NCBI GenBank assembly: GCA_964569085.1
Contig: CAZMTA010000003.1
Span: 1-64,000 of the forward strand
Length of the DNA stretch: 64,000 nucleotides
Direction: 5' to 3'
Origin: JAJCZZ01 sp964569085
Lineage (GTDB): Bacteria; Gemmatimonadota; Gemmatimonadetes; Longimicrobiales; Gaopeijiaceae
Shown: positions 14,479 to 22,396 of the stretch, piece after piece
Layout of the letters: the number at the start of each line of letters is the position of its first letter
Position numbering within the stretch: position 1 is the stretch's first letter
The notes under the pieces: model-generated
Told to the model about the DNA's origin: nothing
Database searches by the model: none
The model's input: the letters and a program-made list of their open reading frames with translations, nothing else
Program-made: the position numbers and the translations under genes

Positions 14479-16473
14479 CTAGGGCCGCACCCGCACCCGG
14501 ATCTCCTGGGTCACCGGGGACGGGGCCTCCCGCGGGAAGGCCGCGGTCCCCCGATCGAACGTCGTGATCACCCGGAGGGTGTAGTCCCCGGGCTCCGGCG
14601 TCCATACGAAGTCGTAGGTCTCGCCCACGTCGATGCTCAGGTCGGCGGGGACGTCCTGTACCAGCGCCGGCGGCAGGTCGGCGCCGTCCTTGGCGACGGC
14701 GCGCCAGGACACCGGCTCCTCGCCCTCCAGCAAGCGCACCTGCTTGTCGTCGTCGGGGCTGATGTGCATGAAACGGAGCCGGTAGTCACGACCCGCCCGG
14801 AGCTCGACGGGGGCCGGCGCCCGCCGCCCGTTCACCGCCGGGGGCGGATCCTGTCCGTATCCCAGGGAGCCCAGGAGGAAGACCCGGTCGGTCACCGGGT
14901 CCCACGCCTCACCGGGCTCCAGCACCAGGAAGGGCCCGTAGAGGCCCTGGGCGAGCTGGTGCCCCGGCTCGCTGTGGGCGTGGTACATGAAGGTCCCGGC
15001 GCGAGGAGGGGTCATGCGGACCACGAAGCTGTCCCCGGGCTGCACGGCGGGACGCATGGAGCCGGGTGACCCGCTCCAGCCCGGAACGCCGTCCGCCCAG
15101 CTCTCCAGCTCCAGACCGTGCCAGTGCACACCCAGGGCGACGTCGGCACGGTTGTGGACCACGATCTCCGTCGGCTCGTCCCGGGTGAGCACGATGGGGC
15201 TGCCCGGGAAGCGGACCGAGTCGGCGGCGGGCGGAGCCTCGTCTTCCAGGACGAAGCCGTAGCCCGCCGCGTCGTCGAAGACGCCGGGCCGGCGGGTGAC
15301 GTGGAGGTCGAGGCGCCGCCGGGGAGCCCCATCGTCCGCGACGTGTCCCGGACGGGCGGCGACGTGGATCCCCATGACCAGGCCGCCCATGAGGTCCTCG
15401 CCCCTGGCGTCCTCCGGCGGATGGTCCCCGGGCGGATGATCCAGGTCCGCCGTCTGGAGCCACGACATGTGGCGCATGAGATGGCAGTGGAAGATCCAGT
15501 TCCCGGGCTCGGTGGGCACCCATGTCATGCGCACGGTCTCGCCGGGATCCAGGGCCTCCGTCACCGCCATCTGGCGCTCCTCGGCCTCGTACACGACCTC
15601 ACCGCCCTGGTCCCCCCGGGCGTCCACCGCGAAGTAGAATCCGTGGAGGTGCATGGGATGCACGCGGCCGGTGAAGTTGACGACCCGCCAGCGCACGGTG
15701 TCTCCCTGCGCATACGACAGCCGCTCGGTCGCGGGCCAGGACCGGCCGTTGATCAGGAAGCGGGAAGCCGGCTCGAAGGAGCCCTCCAGCGTCGGGTCGG
15801 CCCAGTGGGAGATGAGAAAGACGCGCTCCTCCGGATCCGGGATCGCGCCCGGCGGATCCACCACCAGAGCTCCGAGCATGGCGCGGTCGTTCCCCTCCCG
15901 GGGAAGGCCCGGCGGAGGTCCGTCGCTCCAGCCGTCCGCCATCACCCGTCCCATCCACGAGAAGGTGCCGGTGGTGGTGGGTGTGAAGCGGACCTCCGCC
16001 GTCTCGCCCGGGCCCACCACCGTCGGTCGGCCGCCGAGGGCCTCGGCCGGACCCCGGCCCACCTCCCCACTCCGGTCCCACAGCCCCCGCACCACCAGGG
16101 TGTCCGGGAAGGTGTTGCGGAGAGTGACCCGCACCGGGGTCCCGCTGGGGACCCGGATCATGGGCCCGGGCACCCGGGCGGGCTCCCCGGGCACCGCCAG
16201 GACGTGGGCTCGCACCCCCTGGCCCTCCGGGCCCCAGGGGTACCAGGCTGCGGGGCGAGCTTCGAGGTCCAACGTCCACACCCCGTCCTCCATCGACCCG
16301 GCGGACGTGCGGTAGTCCTCATAGGCCGCCACCTCGAGCCCGGCGATGTCCAGCGGGGGGCCGCCCGCGCTACGCCCCTGCGCGGAGAGGGGGACGGCAA
16401 CGGACATGGCTACGGCCAGGACGAGGGCCGGAGCCAGGGAGAGGGCGTACGAGGGACGGGTGGCTCGGGTCAC
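14479..16473 (-). CDS. Multicopper oxidase with permuted copper-motif order
   Basis: 664 residues, GTG start with GGAGG nine bases upstream, signal peptide ending near PLSAQ. Four cupredoxin-like parts: a degenerate first domain (MIRVPSGTPVRVTLRN), a second with HPMHLHG (His272) and HCHLMRHM (His329), a third with HWHGLE (His450) and YHAHSEPGH (His498), and a fourth (VNGRRAPAPVELRAG, YRLRFMHI). In ordinary multicopper oxidases HWHG/HxH come first and HPMHLHG/HCH last; here they are reversed, as if circularly permuted. All four motif pairs are intact, so a trinuclear plus type 1 site can be built. The HCH segment ends in HM, an axial Met. Likely periplasmic; it oxidises a metal ion or phenol, substrate unknown. 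Confidence 0.85.
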   Translation of the reverse strand: MTRATRPSYALSLAPALVLAVAMSVAVPLSAQGRSAGGPPLDIAGLEVAAYEDYRTSAGSMEDGVWTLDLEARPAAWYPWGPEGQGVRAHVLAVPGEPARVPGPMIRVPSGTPVRVTLRNTFPDTLVVRGLWDRSGEVGRGPAEALGGRPTVVGPGETAEVRFTPTTTGTFSWMGRVMADGWSDGPPPGLPREGNDRAMLGALVVDPPGAIPDPEERVFLISHWADPTLEGSFEPASRFLINGRSWPATERLSYAQGDTVRWRVVNFTGRVHPMHLHGFYFAVDARGDQGGEVVYEAEERQMAVTEALDPGETVRMTWVPTEPGNWIFHCHLMRHMSWLQTADLDHPPGDHPPEDARGEDLMGGLVMGIHVAARPGHVADDGAPRRRLDLHVTRRPGVFDDAAGYGFVLEDEAPPAADSVRFPGSPIVLTRDEPTEIVVHNRADVALGVHWHGLELESWADGVPGWSGSPGSMRPAVQPGDSFVVRMTPPRAGTFMYHAHSEPGHQLAQGLYGPFLVLEPGEAWDPVTDRVFLLGSLGYGQDPPPAVNGRRAPAPVELRAGRDYRLRFMHISPDDDKQVRLLEGEEPVSWRAVAKDGADLPPALVQDVPADLSIDVGETYDFVWTPEPGDYTLRVITTFDRGTAAFPREAPSPVTQEIRVRVRP

Positions 16474-16697
16474 GAGGTCAGCCTCCGGCTTGGCGGGAGA
16501 GCAACCGGGGGGGGCTCATCATAGTCGCCACGAGGGCTCCGGGTAGGCAAGGCGATCCTCGATTCTCCGTCCCAGGCCTCACCGCCCCGGGTCGAGGCCC
16601 GGGTGAGGGGAGGGTGTCGTCCGGCTCGGGTCTCCATGGAACCCCGGCGGCACGCCGGCGGCAAGCGCCGCCCGGGGCCTTCGGAAGGGGATCCCGC

Positions 16698-17903
16698 TCA
16701 CCTTCGGGCGAGCCGTCCCAGCGCCCACGCCGCGTGCTCCCGGACCAGCCCGCTCTCGCCGTCGAGCGCCTCCCGCAGCGCCGCCACCGCCTCCTTCGGC
16801 GGCTCGTCCACCGAGGCCAGCCAGTTCCCCAGGGCCACCGCCACGTTGCGCCTGAAGCCGTCGTAGCCGGCGCGCCGGATGGCGCTCCCCCGGGAGAAGG
16901 CGTCCCAGTCGTCCCGGGTCATCCGCATGAGAGCCACGAGGGAGGGTGCCTGAGTGCCTGGGTGGGAAGGCCGATCCGGCCATGGAGCCGCCCCACCGGC
17001 GGCGGCAGATTCGGGGTGGGAGGCCCGGCCCTCCGCCTCCACCCCGGTGGGCAACTCCCCCGGCCCCCGCGCCGCATACCCGGGCTCGTCGGCCTCCGCC
17101 GCGAACCTCCGGTTCCAGGGGCACACCTCCTGGCAGATGTCGCATCCGAAGACCCGGTTCCCCATGAGGGGCCGGAGCTCCTCCGGGATGGGGCCGTCGA
17201 GCTCGATGGTCAGGTAGGAGATGCAGCGCGTCGCGTCCATCACGGGCGCGCCGGTGTCGTCCCGGCCCAGGAGGGCGCCGGTGGGGCAGGCGTCCAGGCA
17301 GGCCCGGCAGGTGCCGCAGTGGTCGCCCACCTCCTCGGCCTCGCCGGCCCCGGCCACCTCCGCGTCCACCAGGAGCGAGCCCAGGAAGAAGTAGGAGCCG
17401 CGCCGGGGATGGATCAGCATGGTGTTCCGCCCCTGCCACCCCAGCCCCGCCTCCCGGCCCAGGGCCCGCTCGAGGATCGGGCCCGTGTCCACGTACGGCC
17501 GCGCCGCCACCCCGTCGGGGAGCCCGCGCGCCATCGCCTGGAGCTTCCGCAGGAGGACCTTGTGGTAGTCCCGGCCCCGGGCGTAGCGGGCGATGACGCC
17601 GAGGGAGGGGTCGTCGGGGATGCCCGGGGGATCATCCGGGTCGTACGGCTCGGCGACCACCACCACGCTCCGCACCCCCGGCAGCGTGTGCTCCAGCGCC
17701 TCCCTCCGCGCCACCGCATCGGGGCGGGCCATCCAGCCCATCTCCCCGTGGTGGCCGGCCGCGATCCAGCGGCGGTAGGCCTCGGCGTCGGAGGCGGGGA
17801 CGTCGGGGCGCACGACGCCGACCCACTCGAGGCCGAGCTCGGCGGCGTGTTCCTCCAGGCGCCGGGCGAGGGCGTCGGGGTCGAGGGGCGGGGCGGGAGT
17901 CAT
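16698..17903 (-). CDS. queG: Epoxyqueuosine reductase QueG
   Basis: 401 residues. Performs the last step of queuosine biosynthesis in tRNA, reducing epoxyqueuosine with a cobalamin cofactor and two [4Fe-4S] clusters. Visible: N-terminal cobalamin-binding part (LGLEWVGVVRPD, HHGEMGWMARPD), ARYARGRDYHKVL, PYVDTGPILERALGREAGLG, WQGRNTMLIHPRRGSYFFLG; ferredoxin motifs CGTCRACLDACPTGAL and CDICQEVCPWN; and C-terminal HEAT-like repeats (YDGFRRNVAVALGNWL, VREHAAWALGRLARR). A low-complexity insertion of about 45 residues (EADEPGYAARGPGELPTG onward) lies between the second cluster and the HEAT part. ATG at 17903 has a weak ribosome site. Another pathway gene, queE, lies at 56.5 kb. Confidence 0.93.
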   Translation of the reverse strand: MTPAPPLDPDALARRLEEHAAELGLEWVGVVRPDVPASDAEAYRRWIAAGHHGEMGWMARPDAVARREALEHTLPGVRSVVVVAEPYDPDDPPGIPDDPSLGVIARYARGRDYHKVLLRKLQAMARGLPDGVAARPYVDTGPILERALGREAGLGWQGRNTMLIHPRRGSYFFLGSLLVDAEVAGAGEAEEVGDHCGTCRACLDACPTGALLGRDDTGAPVMDATRCISYLTIELDGPIPEELRPLMGNRVFGCDICQEVCPWNRRFAAEADEPGYAARGPGELPTGVEAEGRASHPESAAAGGAAPWPDRPSHPGTQAPSLVALMRMTRDDWDAFSRGSAIRRAGYDGFRRNVAVALGNWLASVDEPPKEAVAALREALDGESGLVREHAAWALGRLARR

Positions 17904-18038
17904 GCCCGAGGTTGGCAGGGACGGAGGGGATCGTCCAGAGCGGAGGGCCCACGCCCGACGGCCCGCACGGACATGGGCCGGCCCCGCTGCCCCACCGACC
18001 TTGTCCCTCTTCGAGCGCGTGAATCGCCCAACCGTCGA

Positions 18039-18188
18039 CGACGGCCGCGCGGTTGGGATCTGGACGTCGTCCAGGCGCGTGGATCCGGAACACGCGCCCC
18101 GGCCGCAGCCGCCCGTGGGGCATCCACGTAGCCAGGCGCGGTCGAGCCGGAACCGACCCCCGTCGGCCGCACGGTTGGGATATCGACG
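18039..18188 (+). repeat. Paired direct repeats upstream of the AbiEi-DUF559 gene
   Basis: Unit A, 28 bases, is at 18039-18066 and 18161-18188 with 24 of 28 identical (core CGGTTGGGAT). Unit B, CCAGGCGCG-N5/6-CCGGAAC, is at 18071-18091 and 18132-18153. Order is A B B A, all in the same direction. CCCAACCG at 18027-18034 is an exact inverted match to CGGTTGGG in the first A. The second A ends 3 bases before the gene start, where a repressor would block initiation; autoregulation by the encoded protein is a reasonable guess. Confidence 0.6.
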
Positions 18189-18191
18189 CGA

Positions 18192-19106
18192 ATGGTCCCC
18201 GACTCCCTCCTGACCACCTTCGCGGCCCGGCAGCACGGGGTGGTGGCGCGGGCCCAGCTCCGCGAGGCGGGCTGGACGGTGGGGCGGATCGACCACCTGG
18301 TCCGGTGCGGCCGCCTCCGCCCGCTCTTCCCCGGGGTGTACCTTCTGGGCGCCCTGGCGGGACCGCTGGAGCCCAGACTGGCCCGCGTCATGGCGGCGGT
18401 CCTGGCCTCCGGCACAGGCGCGGCCGTGAGCCACCGGACCGCCGCCGAGCTCTGGGGCCTTCTGCCGTCGCATTCTCCTCCAACGCCCGTCGAGCTGGTG
18501 ATCCCGGGCCGGGACCGGGGACGCGCGGAGGGCCTGGTCCCCCACCGGGTTCGTTCGATCCTCCCGGCGGACGTGACCCGCCTCGAGGGGATCCCCGTCA
18601 CGACCCCCGCACGCACGCTCCTGGACCTGGCCCTCCGTCTCCGGCCCCGGCAGCTCGAACAAGCCGTGGCCGAGGGCGAGCGGCGCGGCCGGCTCGATCC
18701 GACGGACCTCGAGGCCGCGCTGGCGCGGCACGCCGGGCGGGCCGGGACCCGGGCCGTTCGGGCGCTCCTCGCCGGAGCCACTGGGCCCGCCTTCACCCGC
18801 TCCGAGGCCGAGGAACGGCTCCTCGCCCTGATCCGGAAGGGCGGCCTGTCTCCTCCCGTCACCAATGCGCGCCTCGGCGGCATGGAGGTGGACGTCCTCT
18901 GGCGGGCCGAGGGCGTGGTGGTGGAGGTGGACGGCTTCGCGCACCACCGCTCCCGCCACTCCTTCGAGGCCGACCGCCTCCGGGACGCCCGGCTCTCAGC
19001 CATGGGGCTCCGCGTGGTTCGCGTCACCTGGCGCCAGCTCGTGGACGAGCCCACCCGGGTGCTCGTCCGCCTGGCGCAGGTCCTGGCGGTGGCCCGGAGC
19101 GGTTGA
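18192..19106 (+). CDS. AbiEi-type winged-helix plus DUF559 (Vsr-like nuclease fold) protein
   Basis: 304 residues. N-terminal ~65 residues match the AbiEi antitoxin-like helix-turn-helix (FAARQHGVVARAQLREAGW, VGRIDHLVRCGRLRPLFPGV YLL pattern). The middle has VSHRTAAELWGLLP and IPVTTPARTLLDLAL, usual in this family. The C-terminus is a DUF559 domain of the Vsr/PD-(D/E)xK superfamily: SEAEERLLALIRKGGL, MEVDVLW, VVVEVDGFAHH, then MGLRVVRVTWRQL, keeping the Glu, Asp and ExD residues. No AbiEii nucleotidyltransferase toxin gene is next to it, so a type IV toxin-antitoxin call is not supported. Direct repeats overlap its promoter region. This family is common as orphan genes in Actinobacteria; transfer is possible. 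Confidence 0.75.
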   Translation: MVPDSLLTTFAARQHGVVARAQLREAGWTVGRIDHLVRCGRLRPLFPGVYLLGALAGPLEPRLARVMAAVLASGTGAAVSHRTAAELWGLLPSHSPPTPVELVIPGRDRGRAEGLVPHRVRSILPADVTRLEGIPVTTPARTLLDLALRLRPRQLEQAVAEGERRGRLDPTDLEAALARHAGRAGTRAVRALLAGATGPAFTRSEAEERLLALIRKGGLSPPVTNARLGGMEVDVLWRAEGVVVEVDGFAHHRSRHSFEADRLRDARLSAMGLRVVRVTWRQLVDEPTRVLVRLAQVLAVARSG

Positions 19107-19386
19107 GTCTCCCGCGCCGGGCCGCCGCCCTCGTCGGCTCCGGTCGGCGCTGCCCCGCGTCGCCCGCCACCTGGGCGGCGCCCCACCCGGATCCGCCAGC
19201 ACCGCCCGGGCGACGAGAACGCACGACCACCCGGTCCAGGGCGTCGGGCGACCCGACGGCCTGGATGTTGCGGAGCAGGAGGGTGCCGGTTCGAAGCCAT
19301 GGGCGGGTGACCGAGCGGCCGGGGTCCTTCGACGGGCCCCGCTCCCGTGACGGCCCCGGCCCGACCCACCTCGAGGATACCTCAGC
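19107..19386 (+). other. Non-coding stretch, 280 bases
   Basis: No gene supported. It follows the DUF559 gene and precedes the oxidoreductase gene. A GGTTCGAAGCC at 19288-19298 recalls a tRNA T-loop, but no acceptor, D or anticodon arm can be formed around it. The promoter for the downstream gene should lie here; no clear hexamers are seen. Confidence 0.5.
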
Positions 19387-20520
19387 ATGGCCGACTTTCC
19401 CGACGCGAAGCAGCTCTTCACCACCCTGACGGAGGAAGAGACGCTCGTCCTCTCCATCGAGCCCGACGAGGTCGGAACGCCCGCTCCGGACGAGATCGTC
19501 GTCCGGATGGAGGCGGTCCCCATCAATCCCAGCGACATCGGCCTCCTCCTGGGACCGGCGGACATGTCCACGGTGCGCAGCACCACCGTGGACGGACACC
19601 CGGCCCTGGTGGCCGACGTGCCACCACAGATGGCGAAGGCGTTCAGCGGGCGGGTCGGCGACAAGCTGTCCGCCGGCAACGAGGGCGCCGGGACGGTGGT
19701 GGCGGCGGGGTCGTCGGACACGGCCCAGGCGCTCCTGGGACGGACGGTCAGCTTTCCCCAGGGCAACCTGTACCGCACCCACGCCCGGACCAAGGCGGCC
19801 AACGTCGTGGCCCTTCCCGAGGGCGCGCCCGCCGAGGAGGGCGCGTCCCTCTTCGTGAATCCCATGACCACCCAGGGCTTCCTCGACACCATGCGCGCGG
19901 AAGGGCACACGGCCCTCGTCCACACCGCCGCGGCCTCGAACCTGGGCCAGATGCTGGCCAAGCTCTGCCTGGCGGAAGACGTCCCGCTGGTGGCCATCGT
20001 CCGCTCGGACGAGCAGAAGCACATCCTGACCGAGATCGGCCTGACCCACGTCCTCGACAGCTCGGAGGACGGGTTCATGGACGATCTGGTCGACGCGTTG
20101 GCCGAGACCGGTGCCACCCTGGGCTTCGACGCCATCGGGGGTGGCCGGATGGCGGACCACATCCTCACCGCCATGGAGCGGGCGCAGGCGAAGCGGGGGG
20201 TCGAGTTCAGCGTGTACGGCGCGCCGGTGCACAAGCAGGTGTACGTCTACGGCCGGCTGGACACCGGGCAGACCATCCTCACCCCCCGGTACGGCATGTA
20301 CTGGGGCGTGGGCGGATGGCTCCTCACGCCGCACCTCGAGAGCGTCGGCGGGGAGCGGACCATGGAGATGCGCCGCTTCGCCGTGGAGGAACGGAACGGG
20401 ATCTTCGCCAGCCACTACACGCGGACGATCGGCCTGGACGACATGATCGACCCCGACATCGCCGTCGGGTACGAGAGGAAGGCCACCGGGGAGAAGTACC
20501 TGGTCGATCCGAGCCGGTAG
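19387..20520 (+). CDS. Quinone-oxidoreductase-like MDR family protein
   Basis: 377 residues of the medium-chain dehydrogenase/reductase fold without the catalytic zinc cysteines. GroES-like part: VRMEAVPINPSDIGLLLGPA, GNEGAGTVVAAGSS. Nucleotide-binding part: TALVHTAAASNLGQMLAKL, AIVRSDEQKHIL, LGFDAIGGGRMADHIL. The C-terminus (MYWGVGGWLLTPHLES) is the usual substrate loop. Likely reduces quinones, enones or nitro groups with NAD(P)H in the cytoplasm. ATG at 19387 follows GAGGATACCTCAGC. Monocistronic by layout; the next gene converges on it with 33 bases between. Substrate cannot be inferred. Confidence 0.8.
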   Translation: MADFPDAKQLFTTLTEEETLVLSIEPDEVGTPAPDEIVVRMEAVPINPSDIGLLLGPADMSTVRSTTVDGHPALVADVPPQMAKAFSGRVGDKLSAGNEGAGTVVAAGSSDTAQALLGRTVSFPQGNLYRTHARTKAANVVALPEGAPAEEGASLFVNPMTTQGFLDTMRAEGHTALVHTAAASNLGQMLAKLCLAEDVPLVAIVRSDEQKHILTEIGLTHVLDSSEDGFMDDLVDALAETGATLGFDAIGGGRMADHILTAMERAQAKRGVEFSVYGAPVHKQVYVYGRLDTGQTILTPRYGMYWGVGGWLLTPHLESVGGERTMEMRRFAVEERNGIFASHYTRTIGLDDMIDPDIAVGYERKATGEKYLVDPSR

Positions 20521-20553
20521 CGCGGGCACCCGACGGCGGACGGTCGGGGCCGG

Positions 20554-21024
20554 TCAGCCACCCCGGGTCCGTCCGACGAAGCGGCGCTGGACGCCGTCCG
20601 GGCCCGGCGTGACCACCATGACCAGGAAGCCCTCGGCCAGCTCCCGGACGACGTCCCTGGCCGGCGCCGACGCCGACGCCCCGGGCTCGAGCTCCCAGGC
20701 CACGTACATCTCCCCGAAGGCCGACTCGGGCTGGTAGTCGAAGACCACGCCGCAGGCGTCGGGGCGGAGCGTCGGATCGACGGAGCCGTCCACTTCGAGC
20801 ACACCGCGCAGCCACTGGCACTCGAACCTCCGGCACGAGGTCGGACGCTCGGCGTAGATCCCGCAGCCGGACCCGCCCAGATGGGTGCAAGGCTGGTAGC
20901 GGTCCTTCCCCAGCTCCGCCACGCCCAGCACGGTGCAGCAGGCGGAGCAGGCGCCGCACGAGCGGGGGCCCGGGCTCCCCGCGCTCCGGCCCCCCTCGCC
21001 CGTGCGCCGTTCCGGCCTGCTCAC
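20554..21024 (-). CDS. YkgJ-type CxxxxxCC cysteine-cluster protein
   Basis: 156 residues, GTG start overlapping the mtgA stop (GTGA). Carries the YkgJ/UPF0153 pattern: SCGACSACCTVLGV near the N-terminus, then CTHLGGSGCGIYAERPTSCR and a further Cys in RFECQWL. These clusters bind zinc or iron. The remainder (GVVFDYQPESAFGEMYVAWE) is a small mixed fold. Family function is uncertain; some members act in metal-dependent modification. Coupling to the peptidoglycan glycosyltransferase gene may be only positional. Confidence 0.75.
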   Translation of the reverse strand: MSRPERRTGEGGRSAGSPGPRSCGACSACCTVLGVAELGKDRYQPCTHLGGSGCGIYAERPTSCRRFECQWLRGVLEVDGSVDPTLRPDACGVVFDYQPESAFGEMYVAWELEPGASASAPARDVVRELAEGFLVMVVTPGPDGVQRRFVGRTRGG

Positions 21025-22058
21025 CCTGGCCGTCCGCCTCCGGCCCCGGGCGCTCCGGCGGGCCCCGGCCCACCCACCGTGTCCGGCCGCGCCGCCGCGG
21101 AGTCCGCCCTCACCGGCTCCGCCCCACCCCCCACGGTGTCCCCCGGGGCCCCCGTGTCGTCCCCGCCGGCCCCCGCGTCGGGGAGCGGCGGCGCCTCGGG
21201 CTCCGGCATCTCGATCTCCGGGAGCGGCATGTCCACGTCCGGCCGGGGCAGCGGCTCGGGCACGGCCCGGGGCGGGCCGGTGAGCCGCTGGAGGATGAGG
21301 TCCCGCCGCCAGCGCATGCGGCCCGGGTTGGTGGCGGGGTTCGAGGTCAGGGGGTGGGGGAGCGTCCCCGCCAGGGCGGCGGCCTGGCTCAGCGAGAGGT
21401 CCGCGGCGGAGACCCCGAAGTAGGTCTGGGACGCGGCTTCGGCGCCGAAGATGCCGGGTCCGAACTCCACCACGTTCAGGTAGAGCTCCATGATGCGGTC
21501 CTTGGAGAGCTTCCGCTCCAGGCGCTGGGCCACCTCCAGCTCCAGCGCCTTCCGCACGAAGCTCCGGTCCGTGCCGAACCAGAGGTTCTTTGCCAGCTGC
21601 TGGGTGATCGTGCTCCGGCCCCGGATGGAGTCCCGGTGCGTCCAGACGTAGGCGAAGGCGTCGGCGAGCGCCTCCAGGTCCTCGCCGCTGGTCCACGAGA
21701 AGTCGTCGTCTCCGGTCCAGCGGACCTCCTCCGCCAGGGACCGCCAGTCCACGCCGTCGTGGTCCGGGAAGCGCTGGTCCTCGGCGGTGATCACCGCGCG
21801 CACCAGCCGGGGGGAGATGGCGTCGAGCTCGACCCACTCCTGGCGTATCTCCAGCTCCTGGCCCGCCTCCCGCGCCTCCTCGAGGCGCTGCTCCTGGAGC
21901 GCGGTGCGCTCCGGGTTCCGGTCGGCCAGCCGCCAGGGGTAGGGGACCAGGCCGTACCAGATCACGAGGGCGAGGGCCGTCAGGCCCAGGACGCCGAGGC
22001 CCAGCCGCTTCAGGCGGCTCCCGAAGCCGCGCCCGCTCTTCTTCGTGCGACGTCCCAC
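21021..22058 (-). CDS. mtgA: Monofunctional peptidoglycan glycosyltransferase
   Basis: 345 residues, GTG start at 22058. Polymerises lipid II into glycan strands at the inner membrane. One N-terminal membrane helix (LGVLGLTALALVIWYGL, residues ~20-37) is followed by a GT51 domain with catalytic Glu93 in AEDQRFPDHDGVDW, the GRSTITQQLAKNLW motif, RKLSKDRIMELYLNVVEFG and AALAGTLPHPL. No transpeptidase domain. After about residue 265 comes a disordered Pro/Glu/Asp/Gly tail of ~80 residues not usual for MtgA (PEPEAPPLPDAG, then DTVGG repeats). A bifunctional PBP1A lies at 41.8 kb. Overlaps the next gene by four bases. Confidence 0.9.
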   Translation of the reverse strand: MGRRTKKSGRGFGSRLKRLGLGVLGLTALALVIWYGLVPYPWRLADRNPERTALQEQRLEEAREAGQELEIRQEWVELDAISPRLVRAVITAEDQRFPDHDGVDWRSLAEEVRWTGDDDFSWTSGEDLEALADAFAYVWTHRDSIRGRSTITQQLAKNLWFGTDRSFVRKALELEVAQRLERKLSKDRIMELYLNVVEFGPGIFGAEAASQTYFGVSAADLSLSQAAALAGTLPHPLTSNPATNPGRMRWRRDLILQRLTGPPRAVPEPLPRPDVDMPLPEIEMPEPEAPPLPDAGAGGDDTGAPGDTVGGGAEPVRADSAAARPDTVGGPGPAGAPGAGGGRPG

Positions 22059-22396
22059 GGCGGCCTACCGGAGCCCCGGAGACGGCGGAGGAGCCCCGGG
22101 GTCGACCGGCTGGCGGCGAGCTCGGCGCGGACCCCGCGGCCGCGGCCCTCCCGGCGGGGTGGCGGGGGCCTTCGGCGGACGGGCGGGGGCGACGGGGTCC
22201 ATGCCGGACGGTGGCGAGGTCGGCGCGCTCCGTCCACCCCCGGGGCCCCGCCTCCGTGAAACCGATCGGCCGGGGGCCACGTCCGGTCGTGGGCGGCTCG
22301 GGCGGCCCCGGGGCGGGAGGAGACCATGGAGCCTCAGCCCCGCAGCGCGGTATACTCCGAAGCCACGCCCCACCCTTCCTCCGTCCCCCGTCCGCC
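22059..22396 (+). other. Divergent intergenic region, 338 bases
   Basis: No gene supported. Lies between mtgA (leftward) and the DUF305 gene (rightward). The sequence is GC-rich and Pro/Gly-coding-like in several frames without any frame having recognisable protein. The only pattern is a TATACT hexamer at 22351. Confidence 0.6.
22351..22356 (+). promoter_or_regulatory. Candidate -10 element before the DUF305 gene
   Basis: TATACT in GCGGTATACTCCG, five of six matches to TATAAT, lies 40 bases before the ATG at 22397. A start near 22363 would leave a leader of about 35 bases. The -35 region is not convincing. Confidence 0.45.

Noticed and set aside
18192..19106. Type IV toxin-antitoxin (AbiE) locus
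   Set aside because: No AbiEii-like nucleotidyltransferase gene lies on either side; the C-terminus is a nuclease-like domain.
19288..19298. GGTTCGAAGCC as a tRNA T-loop
   Set aside because: Flanking bases do not form the T stem, acceptor stem or anticodon arm.
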